Positions 36,080 through 48,305 of a DNA stretch of 64,000 nucleotides are shown here, one piece after another; within the stretch, counting starts at the first letter, position 1, and the number at the start of each line of letters is the position of its first letter. Both the position numbers and the translations under genes were made by a program. The DNA lies in the NCBI RefSeq assembly GCF_027409185.1, contig NC_084462.1:43472679-43536678 (forward strand), given 5' to 3'. The notes below the pieces were generated by a model. The model made no database searches and was not told where the DNA came from. It saw only the letters and a program-made list of their open reading frames with translations. The stretch comes from Cynocephalus volans. Taxonomy: Eukaryota; Chordata; Mammalia; Dermoptera; Cynocephalidae.

Positions 36080-37960
36080 ATTTTGTCCAAGCTCATAGAT
36101 ATCTGTACAGTACCGCATATTTGAATGTTCTGCCATTACCATACCACCTGAGCCGTCACTATGTGCATTTGCTAAAATCAAATATAAATGTGGGTCTGTT
36201 TTGTTTTTCAGCCTGTACTTGCATTGAGTTATGGCTTAGTTTATCAGACAAGCTGCTTTCCTTGAGCAAAGGAAGAACTAGGAGAGATCGAGGGCTCTGG
36301 AACCCTGAGGGCAATGCCGAAAGCGGAGAAGTGTATCAAAGAAGGGAAGTGTGTGGTAGAATGATGACAGACATGTTGCTTTCTCAGTTGTCCCCAGGGG
36401 CGGGGAGCTGATTGGAATGAAGGTCTGTGGTCATGCCTAACATTAAAGGCCTTTGTCTTGCTAATTTAGACATACAGTTCTGCAAGCACTGAGTCCTTGT
36501 AGATGGAGCTCCTTCCTGGTCCATCTTCAGAAGGACAGAAAAATGGAGTTGTCTTTTCAACAATGGGGACATTTGAATACCACGGGCACTCAGGTCTGAG
36601 GCAGACAGTGGGGGAGGAGGAGGGCCTAGGTGCTGGGAAAGGGCTGAGGATGCCTCAGGGGCAACCCTGACTGGACAAGTAATAGGTACAGTACAAATCT
36701 ACCTGCTGAAGGGGTAGTAACTTGAACTTGCTCTGCAATATCACCACAAGGGCCTGATGGGGTGAACAGGAATGGACGGTAGCAGAAATTTCTGGACAGT
36801 GGCCCTTCCCAGAGTCAGGCAGGAACACCTCTTGGGTTTAGGGCACCCATTCAGGGTGAAGTGGACCCTGCCCGCACCCTGGAACCCAGCAGGGAGCACA
36901 CACACCACTCAGGGAGGGATGGCAAGATTCACTCAGGCGACTAGGTTGCTAGCCACATAGCGGAATTTCAGGCTGCAATCCAGGCTCAACAGGGAAGGGG
37001 TGAACTATAAATGAGAACAGGGCTTTGGAGTGGGCAGGGAGCTGGTGCCTGCATCTCCAAACAATCCTGGTTTAGGAAGACAGGACTGATGTTGGCCGCC
37101 CCCTGCTGGAAGGGACGTGGCATCTCATGGGCTGGTGGAGAGGCCGGGTCGGTGGCTTCAGGAACCAAATGGATTTAGTCTCAAAGAGGAGGTTGTCATG
37201 GTAGAATCCCCCACCCACCCTCACTCCTCATCTCCACCCCCCACCCCCAAATGCCTAGTGATCTTTAGGAAATGGGGCCGTCTTCCATCTACAAACAGTC
37301 ACGTTTACACATGGGTCTTGGTACCTGGGCACACCGTCATGAGCTAAAGTTGGGGGCTTTAAGAGGGTCATGTCTGGCTTAAGTGCCTGCAGTCCTCTTC
37401 ATACTCTGCCCAGTTTGAGTCTTCAGCCCTCTATTCAGTGTGGACTGCCAACATGGCAGCTCTTGGCAGAGCCCGTGCTGTTTCCGGGACTGTGCGCTTT
37501 CAGTGACAATCACCGTAGTGAACATGATGATGGCCACTTTCACCCCAACTGGGCTGTGGTGTGTGAAGTGTGCAGGAGAGCCAGTGTAACCAACCTGCTC
37601 ATGGCCAGTTCCAGGAAACGTGATCAGAGGTCAATCTCGTCAGAAAAGAGCTGTTTACGAAAAGCAGGGGGAGAAGATGGAAAGTTGAGGTGCTCTGCCA
37701 ATTGCAAGGGCAACACAGTGTTTTGACCTTGAGACAAGGAAGGTGAGCTTCCTACACACCAGCTCTCTGGACGACAGGGATGAGATTCAGAACACCACTG
37801 CCACCTGTAGGGCTTTGCTTGCTTGTCTTGTGGTCCTGTCTCTCCTCCTGAGGCCTCACTCCTCCATCTGTGAAATGGGATTAAGCCCTGCCTTCCACAC
37901 AATCAAGACAAGGCATTTTGTGTGTGTTAAGATGAAATGAGATCATAGCAAAAAGCAATC
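36080..37960. other. Intergenic, mostly non-repeat DNA
   Basis: Moderate GC; nothing recognisable except a possible MIR tail at 37860-37960. No exon-like frames with known protein content. Confidence 0.5.
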
Positions 37961-37965
37961 ATTTC

Positions 37966-39110
37966 TTTTAGGAGGCATTTTTTATTGTGGAAAACACATA
38001 TAAAATTTACCATGTTGACCATTTTTAAGTTCAGGGGCACTAAGTACATTCACACTGCTGTGCAACCATCACTACCATCCATCTCCAGAACGCTTCATCT
38101 TCCCAAACCGAACCTCTGCCCCCGTTAAAGGACTCCCATTCCCCTCCCCCCACCCCCGGCAACCACCATTCTGCTTTCTGTCTGTATGAATTTGACAAGT
38201 CTAGGTACCTCACATAAGTGGAATATATAGTATTTGTCTTTTCAGGACTGATTTATTCCACTTAGCATGATGTCCTCAGGGTTCATCCATGAGTGGCATA
38301 TGTGAGAACTTCCTTCCTTTGTAAGGCCGGACTATGCCATATGTTGTTTATCCATTCATCTGTTGATGGACAGCTGGGTTGCTTCTACCTTTTGTCTACT
38401 GTGGACCATGCTGCTGTGAACACGTGTGCACAAATATCTGAGTCCCTGTTTCCATTCCTTTGGGTATGTACTCAGAAGTGAGATGGCTGGATCATGTGGT
38501 CACTCTATGTCTAATTTTTCTGAGGAACAGTCATACTGTTTTCCATTGCATTCTCACACAGTATTTTTTTTTTTTTTTCATATGTGCCTTTTCCCACTAG
38601 ATAGAGCAGGGAGCAGTTATTTTTTTATTTCTAAATCCCCAGCACCTTGAACAGAGTTTAGTTTATAACAGAACCCTCTGCAATAGATACTGGGAAAAGT
38701 GGTGCAATTTATATGCTGTTGCCTCCCCAGTTGGTATACTAAATTTTTGCATTTCATTGATGCATGGTATTCTAGTAGCTATTTATCTAATTCAGGTTTT
38801 GCAATTTTTTGCTCTTAATAAAGTGCCATGGTGAACATTCTTGTACATGTGCCAGTGTTTCTCTGGGGTAGTTAGCCAGGGTGGAATTATGGGGTTGTAG
38901 GGTGTGTTCATTTTCAGTTTTACTACAGTCTGCACAATTGTTCATCCAAGTGGTTGTGCCAATTTATATTCCCACCTGTGGGCAGCAGAGTGTCCTCTTC
39001 AATATTTTATATTTCCCAGCTCTTTAGTTATGGTCAATCTGGACATGAAATGGTATGTTGCTGTTGTTTTAGTTTCATGTCCCTCTGGACTAATTTTAGC
39101 ATTTTAGATC
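37966..39110 (-). mobile_element. L1 3' UTR remnants, antisense
   Basis: Reversed L1 3' end: TTTTATTGTGGAAAACACAT, CAACCACCATTCTGCTTTCT, and TTTATCCATTCATCTGTTGA. A second reversed block is at about 38700-39100 (ATTTATATTCCCACCTGTGG). Confidence 0.82.
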
Positions 39111-39114
39111 ACCT

Positions 39115-40150
39115 GACAGACTGATAGGATGACTCCAAAGGAAGAGGTAATTGTGCTTGTGAGGTGGTGTGGCCCATACTCCATGGCTTTCAGTGGTAGG
39201 CCTTTGAGTTGGCTCTTTTTGCCAAAAACTGCACTAAGAAGCTCACCGTGATAGTCTTTTCTTCCAGAAAGTGCTGCTGAGCCTTGAGTTGGCTAAGGTG
39301 AGTGACCTGGACACAGTCAAGGGGAAGAATCAAAGCTCTAAACCTGACCAAGAGCAGGACATGTGCCGATGTCCTCACCAACTGCAGGTGCCAAGCAGTG
39401 AGTGGCAGCCCCTTCCATGGCAAGCTTCTGTGGAGGGCCACAGTCCACACTTGGGATTCATTAAACCTTGTGGAATCTGGACAGTGTTCTGGATCCTTCT
39501 GATGATAATGTAATCCTGCAAGGAAATTTAGATTCTGAGGCCTCACGCTAAAAGCCCAGTAGGGACTAGAACCTTTCTACTTTGAGAAAACAGAAATGGG
39601 CGTCAGAGAAGAGAAGGGAAACCCAGCAACGGTTACAGTTACACTTTAGTTAATTCTGTTTTGTTTTGTTTTCTACAAGATCCTTTTCAGAAAGCCAAGG
39701 GAATCACCTTTCCTGCAGAGTTATATTCTGTTGGGAAGCGAATGGACTCATTCTGTTTCTGGAAGACTTAGGCTCAGTAAGTCCAGGTATTACCCCCTTG
39801 TGCTCTAGCTTCCTAACCTCTAAAACTCTGTCCTGCCTCCCTCAGAGGGCTCTTGCTGTTAGAAGTGAGCAGCACCGTGCCATAAGTCAGGACCACAAAT
39901 TCTAGCACTTGCTCTGAGGCACACTTGCCGGTAACCGAAGCAAGCTCCTTAAGCTCTCTCTTCCTCAGTTTCTCAATCTGTAATGAAGGTGTGAACATGC
40001 CTGTCCTCCTGGCTTCTGTGAGGATCAGGAGACAGGAGGTCGTCGTGAGGGGGTTGGATTAACACTGAGGATGTAGCCATCAGGTGCAAACTCAAGTGTG
40101 CGGGAAAGTGGCCTGGAGTATTTCCAGACACAAACAACCGAAGCTGGCTT
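39115..40150. other. Immediate 5' flank of ADAMTS17
   Basis: About 1 kb with no L1 or LTR. A MIR-like piece lies at 39905-40030. Possible proximal regulatory DNA, with no specific site that I can support. Confidence 0.45.
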
Positions 40151-40650
40151 AACTTGAGATGCAGAGAGAGTATGCTTTGTTGGATGAGACCGGCTGGCCG
40201 GGACGATTTCCAGCCTGTCTTCCCGGGAAGCTGGGCAGCAGGCTCAGAGAGGATCTCCAAAATGAGGACAAGCTCTGAAGACCAGCCCGGTGTCCTCCTG
40301 GCTCTTCCAGGATCGCGAGGCTCCAGTCGGCTACCGCACGCCACCTGGTGTCGGGTCCCCGCTACTGCCCAGAAACCACGTGTAAGAAAGTGCTTACAAC
40401 CTAACTACGTACTTTGGCTTCCACCCATCCTAACCAATAGGGATGGGGAAGGCGGGGCAGACGGAAGCGAGGGCCCAATCACCTCCTGGTTTCCGAGGAG
40501 AAGGCGGGGTTTGAGATTTACCACGTTGGGTTTGTCCGCAGCGCTGATTACTTTTTCCGAAGGCTGGAGGGCTCCACTCCGGCTGGCGCCGCCGCCTCCT
40601 CGCGCTCCTGCTCCGCCGCCGCGGGCCGGGGGCTGCTCGTCCCGAGTACC

Positions 40651-40729
40651 ATGTGCGACGGCGCCCTGCTGCCTCCTCTCGTCCTGCCCTTGCTGCTGCT
40701 GCTGCTGTGGGGACTGGACCCGGGCACAG
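40651..40729 (+). CDS. ADAMTS17: ADAMTS17 exon 1 (start codon, signal peptide)
   Basis: This is the first coding exon of a secreted zinc metalloprotease of the ADAMTS family, which acts in the extracellular matrix. The ATG at 40651 opens a 26-residue peptide (M-C-D-G-A-L-L-P-P then a leucine-rich core, ending D-P-G-T) with the hydrophobic stretch of a signal peptide. The exon ends at 40729 one base into codon 27, followed by a GT donor at 40730. The split codon becomes alanine when joined to 41134, and the reading runs on as V-G-D-A-A-A-D-V-E, which matches my memory of the start of mature human ADAMTS17. The start fits the family N-terminus and lies in a CpG island with CCAAT and GC boxes upstream. 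Gene identity rests on recognition of this protein; no alignment was run. Confidence 0.93.
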
Positions 40730-41133
40730 GTAGCGCCCCCTCCCCCCGCCCCTCATCTCGCGGCCACCTTCCCTCTGCCCTCCCGAGGCACCCTGGCGGC
40801 GCGGGGCGGCGGCGGACCGCGGACACATCCCGGGCTGAGGAGGCGCGGGCCGCGGCTGGGGGACGGGGCTCCGGGCGGCTGCGCCACCGCCGGTTCTCCG
40901 CACGCCGATGCCGCGGCGCCGTCCCCGGAGGGGCTCGGGCGGCCGCGCCGGAGACCTGCCCCGGGCGGCGCGGGCTGGGCGGAGGTGCTGGCGGCGTGGA
41001 GGTGCCGTGGCGAGGGGAGAAAGGGGAGCGCCCGCTCCGGGCCGCGCTGTCCCCGCGCGCGGCGGGCGGCCGGAGGGCGGGCGGGCGGCCGGGCAGGCCC
41101 CACGGCGCTGACGCGTCTCCTCTCTCCCCGCAG
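40730..41133 (+). other. ADAMTS17: ADAMTS17 intron 1 (404 bp)
   Basis: A short GC-rich intron with GT (40730) and AG (41133) ends. It lies wholly inside the CpG island and is free of recognisable repeats. It interrupts a codon after its first base. Confidence 0.88.
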
Positions 41134-41486
41134 CTGTCGGCGACGCGGCGGCCGACGTGGAGGTGGTGCTCCCGTGGCGGGTGCGCCCCGACGACGTGCA
41201 CCTGCCACCGCTGTCCGGAGCCCCCGGGCCCCGGCGGCGGCGGCGCCCCCGCGCGGCCCCCGCCGCCCCGCGCGCCCTGCTGCTGCACCTGCCGGCCTTC
41301 GGGCGCGACCTGTACCTGCAGCTGCGCCGCGACCTGCGCTTCCTATCCCGCGGCTTCGAGGTGGAGGAGGCGGACACCGCCGGGCGCCGCGGACGCCCCG
41401 CAGAGCTGTGCTTCTACTCCGGCCGCGTGCTCGGCCACCCCGGCTCCCTCGTCTCGCTCAGCGCCTGCGGCGCCCACGGCGGCCTG
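41134..41486 (+). CDS. ADAMTS17: ADAMTS17 exon 2 (propeptide)
   Basis: This exon encodes about 118 residues of the propeptide, which keeps the enzyme inactive and helps it fold in the secretory pathway. The acceptor is CTCTCCCCGCAG, ending at 41133; the donor GT is at 41487, after a CTG codon. Readable landmarks are [13 protein letters not shown] near the start, a basic R-R-R-R-R run, [22 protein letters not shown], then [13 protein letters not shown] and V-S-L-S-A-C-G, the conserved M12B/ADAMTS propeptide signature. The 353-bp length keeps frame (2 bases plus 117 codons). The low-complexity linker before L-L-L-H-L appears a few residues shorter than in the human protein as I remember it. The exon is extremely GC-rich and sits in the CpG island, so long open frames occur in other frames and are not genes. 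Confidence 0.93.
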
Positions 41487-43767
41487 GTACTGCCCGCGCC
41501 CCCTCGGGGTCGGCCTGTCGGGTCTGTTGCGGCGCCCGGGGGTGGTCCTCGCGGGGGGCAGGGGTGGGGCGCCTTGGCGGGAAGTCCAGCTCTGGGAGAG
41601 GCAGAGGGAACCCACTGCCTCCCCACGTCCCTTACCTCTATCCTTCGGACGGTCTGTGAGTGAAGGATGTTGGACGGGAAGCGTCCGATTGTCCAGGGCC
41701 TTCCACCTGCTGTACTGAGCCTCTGCGGGCGTGCGGAGCCTGCGGGGAGCTGGGTTGCATAGGGGAATTCGCCACAGCCCACCCAGCGGAGCAGGTGTGG
41801 CAGGGGTGAAACTGTCAGGCCCCCTAAGAGAGGCACCCTTCGCCCAGGTGTAGAGAGAACACTGCGTCTGCGCAGGTGTGCATGTCATGGGGACACCTGT
41901 ATGTGTATGCCTTATCTATTCTTGCATGGAGGGCGTGAGCATTCACTTCCCTTGTGGTTTTTTGTGTCTTCTTTCTGTACCTGGAAAAGGAGGTTTGGAG
42001 GGGTCCTCAGACTCTTCTTGGTTGAAGTGTGAGAAGCAGTAGGGGAGAAAGGGTGTTCGTATCCCTGTTTCCTTGTACCATTAGCCAGGCCTGAGGGGTG
42101 CTTCCATTGGCGATAAGATCTTATCCCTGCCCGCAGAAGCTCTCTTGCTGTGGTAGTAACTCCCCTGTCCCCAAAACCCCATCTGCTGTACTTGAGGCAC
42201 CTGTGACAGGTACTCTCTTTTGTGTACCTTTGCCCTGCCTGTGCTCACACTTGATCACTTGGCTGCACTGGTGCCTAGACAGACACTTCTCAGGTTCTCC
42301 ACCGCACTCCGGAAGGAGTGCACATGGCTGGCAGATGAGCTGGCTTCAGCAAAGCCTGGTGTCGTCTCAGAGCATGAAACACATGGGCTGTTTCTCTATC
42401 TCTTTTGTCACCACCGCCCCCTGGGGAGGCAGTTTCTGATTCCATTTCGTGTCTGTCTTCCCAGGCACAAGAAACCGCTTCTTCCATCTCCACCTCATCT
42501 TGTGCCACCATCTAGAATTCTCTAGCCCTTACCATGTAGTCTGCAGCAAGTCATCAGAATCTGCAGCAAAGCCAGGAAGCCTGGGGGTCAGAGTTTTTAA
42601 TGTGAGACTTCTGCTTTCTTCCCAGCACTTCGAGGGAAAGCTCTGGGTGTAATTTCCTAGGATAAGCCCAGTTCTCTTTTCAGGAGTTTTCTGAGTTCTG
42701 ATAAGGGTGTGATCCGCTTTTGCTCATCTGGGAGGAATTGGCAGCTTTGGTGAAGCAAGGAAAATGGTATAGAGCCTGGAGAGGGCCTGGTAGGAGCTAA
42801 TGTGGAGCAGGGAGAATGTGGGCTATGGGTGAGGAGGCTTAAGTAGGAGTGAGAAAGGCTCAGATCACTGTACAGCTCGGGTCAAGACTGTATCATGTTC
42901 TGGGAGGGACTGGAAGGCCCACATCATTTTTCCTGTTTTTGCCAAAGTGTTTAAAGTCTAGGTCACATCACTGTACTGTACATGGAAACATCTGAATCCC
43001 ATTTGCTGCGGTTTAGTGAGTTTCTGTAGAGGTCAGAGTTTATACTTCTTGGTGTAAAGTTTCCAGCGAGGAGCTATCTGTGAAGAAACCGAGGGTGGAA
43101 ATCTGGTTAACATTGATTTAAAATCCTTTCAGAGTGAATGCTGGGCCCTCTCACAGATGGCACCTGAGCCAGCTTTTCAGGAAGACTGTCCTTCCCTTCC
43201 ACACCATGTGAGGGCGCTGTGCTTTAGATAAAGGAACCCAGCCAAGAGGCTGAGTTCCTTGTGTGCAGTTGCTGGTGGACCTCTAAGAAAGACTTCAGGT
43301 TTTAAATTTCTGCTTGAGCAGACACTTCTGTTTTTTATCCTGCCATGTTCGTCCTGTCCATGTGAGTGAGACGTTGAACATTTCTCCCTAAGGACACGTG
43401 GACAAAGGGCTGAAGGCAGGAGGGAACAGACAGTGTGGTGACTTGGAGTGGACCTCCTGGTTGCAAGGTGGTCCTGGAAAGCATAAAGAAGAAAGCAAGA
43501 GGAACTTAAGCTAGCCAAGTTTACGTTGTGCTCCATCTTTGACTTTGGCTTTCAGTTCAGGTGGCTGGTAATGTGTTAGTTCCTCTTGACTGTGGTAGAA
43601 GCCATGTGGAGGGGAGATGTGGAGGTCTCTCTGTGTGTGTGCGTGTGTGTGTCTCAGGATAAGCTGAGCTACAAGGCGTGGGGAGGGAGTGATGTCGAGT
43701 AGATGATTTTCGGTGGCTGTGGTTGGGGGCATTTCAAAGCCTCCTTGTTCCAAAGAATCATGTAAAG

Positions 43768-44165
43768 CAGGGGTTGGCAAACTTTTTCTGTAAAGGACCA
43801 GTTACAGGTTGAGTATCTCTTATCTGAAATGCTTGTTGGGATTTGAAGTGTTTCGTTTTTTTTCACATTTTAGAATATTTGCAGAATGCATACCGGTTGA
43901 GCATTCCTAATGCGGACATCTAAAGTGCTCCCGTGAGCATTCCTTTTGAGTGTCATGTCAGTGCTCAAAAAGTTTCAGATTTTGGAGCATTTCAGATTTT
44001 GTACTTTCAGATTAGGGATGCTCAACCTGTAGTAAATATTGTAGGCTGTGTGGGCCACATAGTCCCTGTCACTGCTGTCAGTGCTTTTTAGTGTGAAAGC
44101 AGCCACGGATGATATATAAATAGATGGATGTGGCTGTGTTCAACACAACTTTATTCTGGATCTTG
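43768..44165 (+). mobile_element. hAT-type DNA transposon relic, split by a Tigger element
   Basis: The left part (43768-43802) starts CAGGGGTTGGCAAACTTTTTC. The right part resumes at about 44032 with GTAAATATTGTAGGCTGTGTGGGCC and runs to ACAACTTTATTCTGGATC. This is a common nonautonomous mammalian family that I take to be hAT-Charlie. Its right terminal repeat is lost. Confidence 0.75.
43805..44029 (+). mobile_element. Tigger-type (Tc1/mariner) MITE nested in the hAT relic
   Basis: A 225-bp element with inverted ends: CAGGTTGAGTATCTCTTATC on the left and GATGCTCAACCTG on the right. It is flanked by TA on both sides (43803-43804 and 44030-44031), the target duplication of Tc1/mariner elements. 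It lies between two halves of the hAT relic, so it is the younger insertion. Confidence 0.85.
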
Positions 44166-45519
44166 AGTATCGTTTTAATTCGTAGTAAGTCCCGCCTCAC
44201 CTAACGTGTCCAAAATGGAATAGCAGAGAGTGTTGAGTTCTGGAGCAGGGGTGGCAAGCTGTGTTCCCTGCTGCGTGGAATCTGTGCCATGTCTCTGGCG
44301 GTGTTTGGTATCTGTATAAAGGCGATGTGCTGGTGGGATAGACCATTACTTAATTGTTCACAGGGCATGAAGACTAAGTTGCTTGTTCCATTTCTCTCCC
44401 TCCTGTTGACTGTGGGCAGAGGCATGGACTGTGGCGTTTCCTCTCTGTTTTATCTTGAGAAGCTGTGCCATCTGCACTTTTGAGGTCTTCAAAGACCACA
44501 GGCTCAAATAATTGTTTTCTGTTTATGCTTCTTTGTTTTATTTACATTTCAAGGAGTATTTAGACATCGCGTAGGTTTTTTGGAAGAGTTTCAGTAACCA
44601 TCTAATTTCAAAGCAGTGGACTTCAGCATGTGAGGAAGGTATTTCTACTAATGGATTTATGTGAGTTTGGATCAGCTGCCTCCTATGAACAGGACCAGGT
44701 TGAAAGGCCAGCAGAAGCGGAATCAAGCTAAACTTCACAGGTAAAGAGGGCAGCTGAGATAGAATTTCAAGGAACAGAATGAGTGTCAGTTTCTGAAAAG
44801 ACTCTGTGTCTGAAAAGAGTGGAGGACGGACCTGTTTTAGCAGAAGTGGACAGAGGAGGGAGTGCTGGAGGCCCCTGCCATCAGGTGTGGTCTGCTGAGC
44901 AGCGGCCGTCCTTAAGTGAGTACTCACCAGCTCTGGGAAGTGCACTCACCAGAATCTCTCCACCCTCTCTTGGCTGAGAGGGTGGCCTGCCAGGGGCACA
45001 CTGTGTGTGAGGTGTTGGGACCAGACAGAACATCAAGGAACTCTGGGCTGTGAAACATTGTTCAGAAGCCACGCCCTTTCCAGGCCACCCCAGGAGGACT
45101 GAGAGGTCAGGTGTCCCAGCATGCCACCTCCAGAGTCACAGCTGCATGTTGCAAGACTCCTACTTGGAGCCTCTCTTGTCCGGGTTGGTCACTGGGGTTG
45201 ACCCATTGGCCCAGCCACCCTCACTGTGGCTGGTCAGCCCAACTGTTCTGCATGTGGCCATTTTCGTAGCATGTCATTTGCGGTGCTTCCTACATCCATA
45301 GTTCTCTACAGCTCCCCAGTTGTCCCTGTGGGAGCTTTTGGGGGATGCTCACCTCTGTTTTACAGGGAGGAAGTGTAGTCCAGATACGAGTGGATGGGGC
45401 TGAGGTCTGCCAGCCAGTGAGTGGGCAGCTTAGGTTGGAAGAGGCGGGGACCCATTCTCAGGAGGACTGCTGCATTTACATGACGCCTGTGATGAAGAGG
45501 CGGCTCCTTAACAAAGAGC

Positions 45520-45930
45520 TATCAATTGCTCTCTGACAGATTGATTATGACATTGCCTAGCTTTATAATGCAGCATCACTTGATTGAGTACAGCCGAGCA
45601 GGAATTAGTCTTGGCAGAAATCGTACAGTGGAGACCATTCGGAGAAGAGCAGATAGAAGAAACGTCATTGTAATACATCATCATATTGATGCAGGTCTGA
45701 GGAGGGCACATGGGCCTAAGGTGATCGATCACTTAACATTGCTGAAGAGTTGATCACGCACAGCATAAATGTATTTGGCAAACACAAAGCTCACGTTCAG
45801 AACTTTGTTAAAAGAAACAATTGAGTGGATGTTAGGGAGAATTCTGATAGGAATGTAAGAATGGCAAAGATAGTTGTGAAGTTTGGTGGTGTGGAAGAAC
45901 TAAATGGAAGAACTCGGATCAGAAAATTCT
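45520..45930. promoter_or_regulatory. Possible regulatory patch in intron 2 (TALE/HOX-like sites)
   Basis: About 400 bp without any transposon signature that I know. TGACAG (45534-45539, a MEIS/TGIF-type core) stands two bases before TGATTATGAC (45542-45551, a PBX/HOX-like arrangement), with further TGATT and TTTATAATG motifs nearby. A role as an enhancer is inference from motif spacing only. A stretch of open frame (45526-45753) shows no known protein. Confidence 0.3.
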
Positions 45931-46784
45931 AAGGTCTCTGGCCTCCTGCTCTGAAAAGACATTCACGCAGCCTCGTGGTGGCTTCTCCTCATCCCCTTTG
46001 TCCTCTTACCCTCTGTGCTGTTCTGCTCCTCCTGATTATCACTGCTCAGGGCTTCATCCACCTGCAGCTCCTCAGAGCAGGCTGACACCTCACAGGATGC
46101 CGGCCTGGCTTCTTTCTGCACCAGTGCCCCTGAGTGTCACCTGGGGCGGGTGACTAGCTTTCCCCATGTTGAACTTCTACTTAGCTGGCAGAAGTTAAGA
46201 GAAAGAAAAGGAAGCATGAGAGGGGATGACAATCTGAAGAAGGCATCTTAGAGCGATTGCACCTTGCAGCTTATTTCGTGCACTCATGCCGCAGCGGCCT
46301 GACCTCGGATGTGTGCAGTGAGGAGGTTTGGAGGGAACCATGCAGAGTCACTGGTTAACCTTTCCTCGTGCACATTTCTGCGCATAGGCACACAGATGCA
46401 CTGTCACGCTCTTGTTCCTTAGGAAATGAAGCACAGCCCACGCGGGGCTGTGATCCTGAGCGAGTCGCTTTACCCCTTTGAGCTTCCCTGCCTGCAGCCA
46501 TACAAGGGGTGAATAACATCGGCCTTGTGTGGCTGTCGAGAGAATGGAGTAAGATAGTCTGTGAAATCATTTAGTGAAAGCCTGGTGCATTAAGGAATTA
46601 AAAGCAGGTTTCTTCTCTTGCACTACAGGCCATTCCCAGACTTTTCCAGTTATAAATCAGCCAATCAATCAACACTGTTGAACTGAATGAACAGATCATT
46701 ATCACACACCTGCTGTGTTGGGGGGCACTCTGTTAGGCTCCTGACAAGACTCGGAGAGAAACAGTGCAGACCCTAAAGAACACC

Positions 46785-46880
46785 CCAGAGTTTCTGATGC
46801 GGAAGGGCTGGGCCTGTGAACTCGCATTTCTAACATGTTCCCCGGTGATGCTGGCACTCCTGGTCTGGGACAGCTCTCTG
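46785..46880 (-). mobile_element. MER5-type hAT relic, antisense, partial
   Basis: Reversed MER5A-like blocks: CAGAGTTTCTGATGCGGAAG, CATTTCTAACATGTTCCCCG, and TGATGCTGGCACTCCTGGTC. Confidence 0.65.
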
Positions 46881-48305
46881 GGACTCTGAGAGTTGGGGAG
46901 TCCTGGTGCTAGCCACATGGGGAGGACTAGCCGGGGGAGGAGGGGCATTTAGAGAAATGAGGTGACCCGGCTGCAGCCTTGGATGGTGGAAGTGGAGATG
47001 GAAAGGAAGGAAGACCATGCAGGAGAGATTTTAAGGGAGAGCCAGTGGTCCTTTGTGACCAGCTGACTCTGTACCGTGATCAGAAATGGGGAGACACTGC
47101 AGTGAGTGACCCCACATTACCAGGGGAGGCTGGCTTGGGAACGAAGACCAAGCATTTCACATTTGCAGAGGCAGCAGCGGGACCATAAAAGGGAAGCTCT
47201 GGACAGGGGCATGTGGATGCTCCTCCCACGGGACCCTGCTCCGGACCCCGTTTGAGGCCCCTCAGAGAGTCGGAGGCAGGCGTGAGTCACAGGAGTGCTT
47301 TTTACTCCTAGACGCAAACTCTCCCATACAGGAAGCAAACCCATGACCCCATTGATTCCGTCCTCTCAGACCACCTAGACTAGCCTATCTTGATGCAGAG
47401 AAGGTGACCCAGGAGCCTCTCCAGTTAACCAAGGAACTGCAGCCTCCTGAAGAAAGGGCTGGGAGGGCTCACTGGGCCCTGCAGTCCCAGTGCGGTCTTT
47501 GTAGGACAGTGAGTTCAGCAGAATCATGTGGCTTTATCCTTCCCATGAGGCACAATCTTTAGTTCCAGAGCACACACATGACAGATTTTCTTTACATTAC
47601 CTTAAATGTGTTTCCTAAGTTGTGCCCAGAAGCTGTGCTGATGTTAGGAGGTGGTGGAAACCTGCGTCTTCACGTTTTCCACACTGTGGGGAGAGCTAGT
47701 CCTGCTTCAGGGGGTGGAGTGGGGTTAACGATGCTCTCTTACTGTAGTACAGAAACCCTTCAAAGCAAGGACCCAGAACGAAGAGTTGAACTATTATAAT
47801 ACCAGGTGATACCTGATACATTTTATTTGACCCAAACTTCTTTAGTGTAGGATACCAAATCTTGCAAAACTTAAGATTTCCTTTTAAGGATGCCATTTTG
47901 TTGGGGACCTTTATATCCCTTAAAACCACGTGGCCTCAGGGTAGGGTTCTGCTGCTGTAGGCGTGTACTTCACCGTGCACTGTCTCTGCGGAGGGATGTT
48001 GGCACCTGATGGAGCCTCAACCTCGTGACCCGTATTCCTTTGCTGCCATCGGTGGAATGGAAGAAGCCTTGGACGAGCATTTCCCTGCATCTCCCTTCAT
48101 AGGTGGTGACTGGAGTATTAACATGAATCCAAGCAGCTCTGCTCAGCTCTTAGGGCCACGGGGCAGCAGTGGGCTAGAAGCCAGGGCAGTGGGCAGAGTC
48201 CCACAGTCAGAGGAAGGCCCAGGTTCCAAATCTAGGTACCTTTACATCAACATCGAGGCAGCAGCTGGCCGAGGTCTCCAGCACCCAGTTCAAAACTAGG
48301 ATAGG

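Larger units (their letters stand above)
40420..41560 (+). promoter_or_regulatory. ADAMTS17: CpG island and core promoter of ADAMTS17
   Basis: A dense CpG-rich block begins just upstream of exon 1 and runs through intron 1 and exon 2. Upstream of the ATG there are CCAAT boxes at 40434-40438 and 40475-40479 and a GC box (GGCGGGGC) at 40451-40458. No TATA box is seen in the expected place. This is the layout of a TATA-less CpG-island promoter with dispersed start sites. The transcription start is probably between about 40480 and 40640, but the sequence alone does not fix it. Confidence 0.75.

Noticed and set aside
40430-41377. 315-codon open frame on - in the same CpG island
   Set aside because: A shadow of the GC-rich exon; low-complexity serine, arginine and glycine content and no family motifs.
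40154-41659. 501-codon open frame on + across the ADAMTS17 promoter, intron 1 and exon 2
   Set aside because: It is in a different frame from the real exons, is rich in proline, arginine and alanine, and is explained by stop-codon scarcity in GC-rich DNA.
40651-41718. Single continuous frame starting at the true ADAMTS17 ATG
   Set aside because: It reads through intron 1 in the wrong phase. Splicing at 40729/41134 restores the conserved propeptide, so the unspliced frame is not the product.
45526-45930. Processed pseudogene in intron 2
   Set aside because: Short open stretches exist on +, but they change frame, match no protein I know, and lack an A-tail and target-site duplication.
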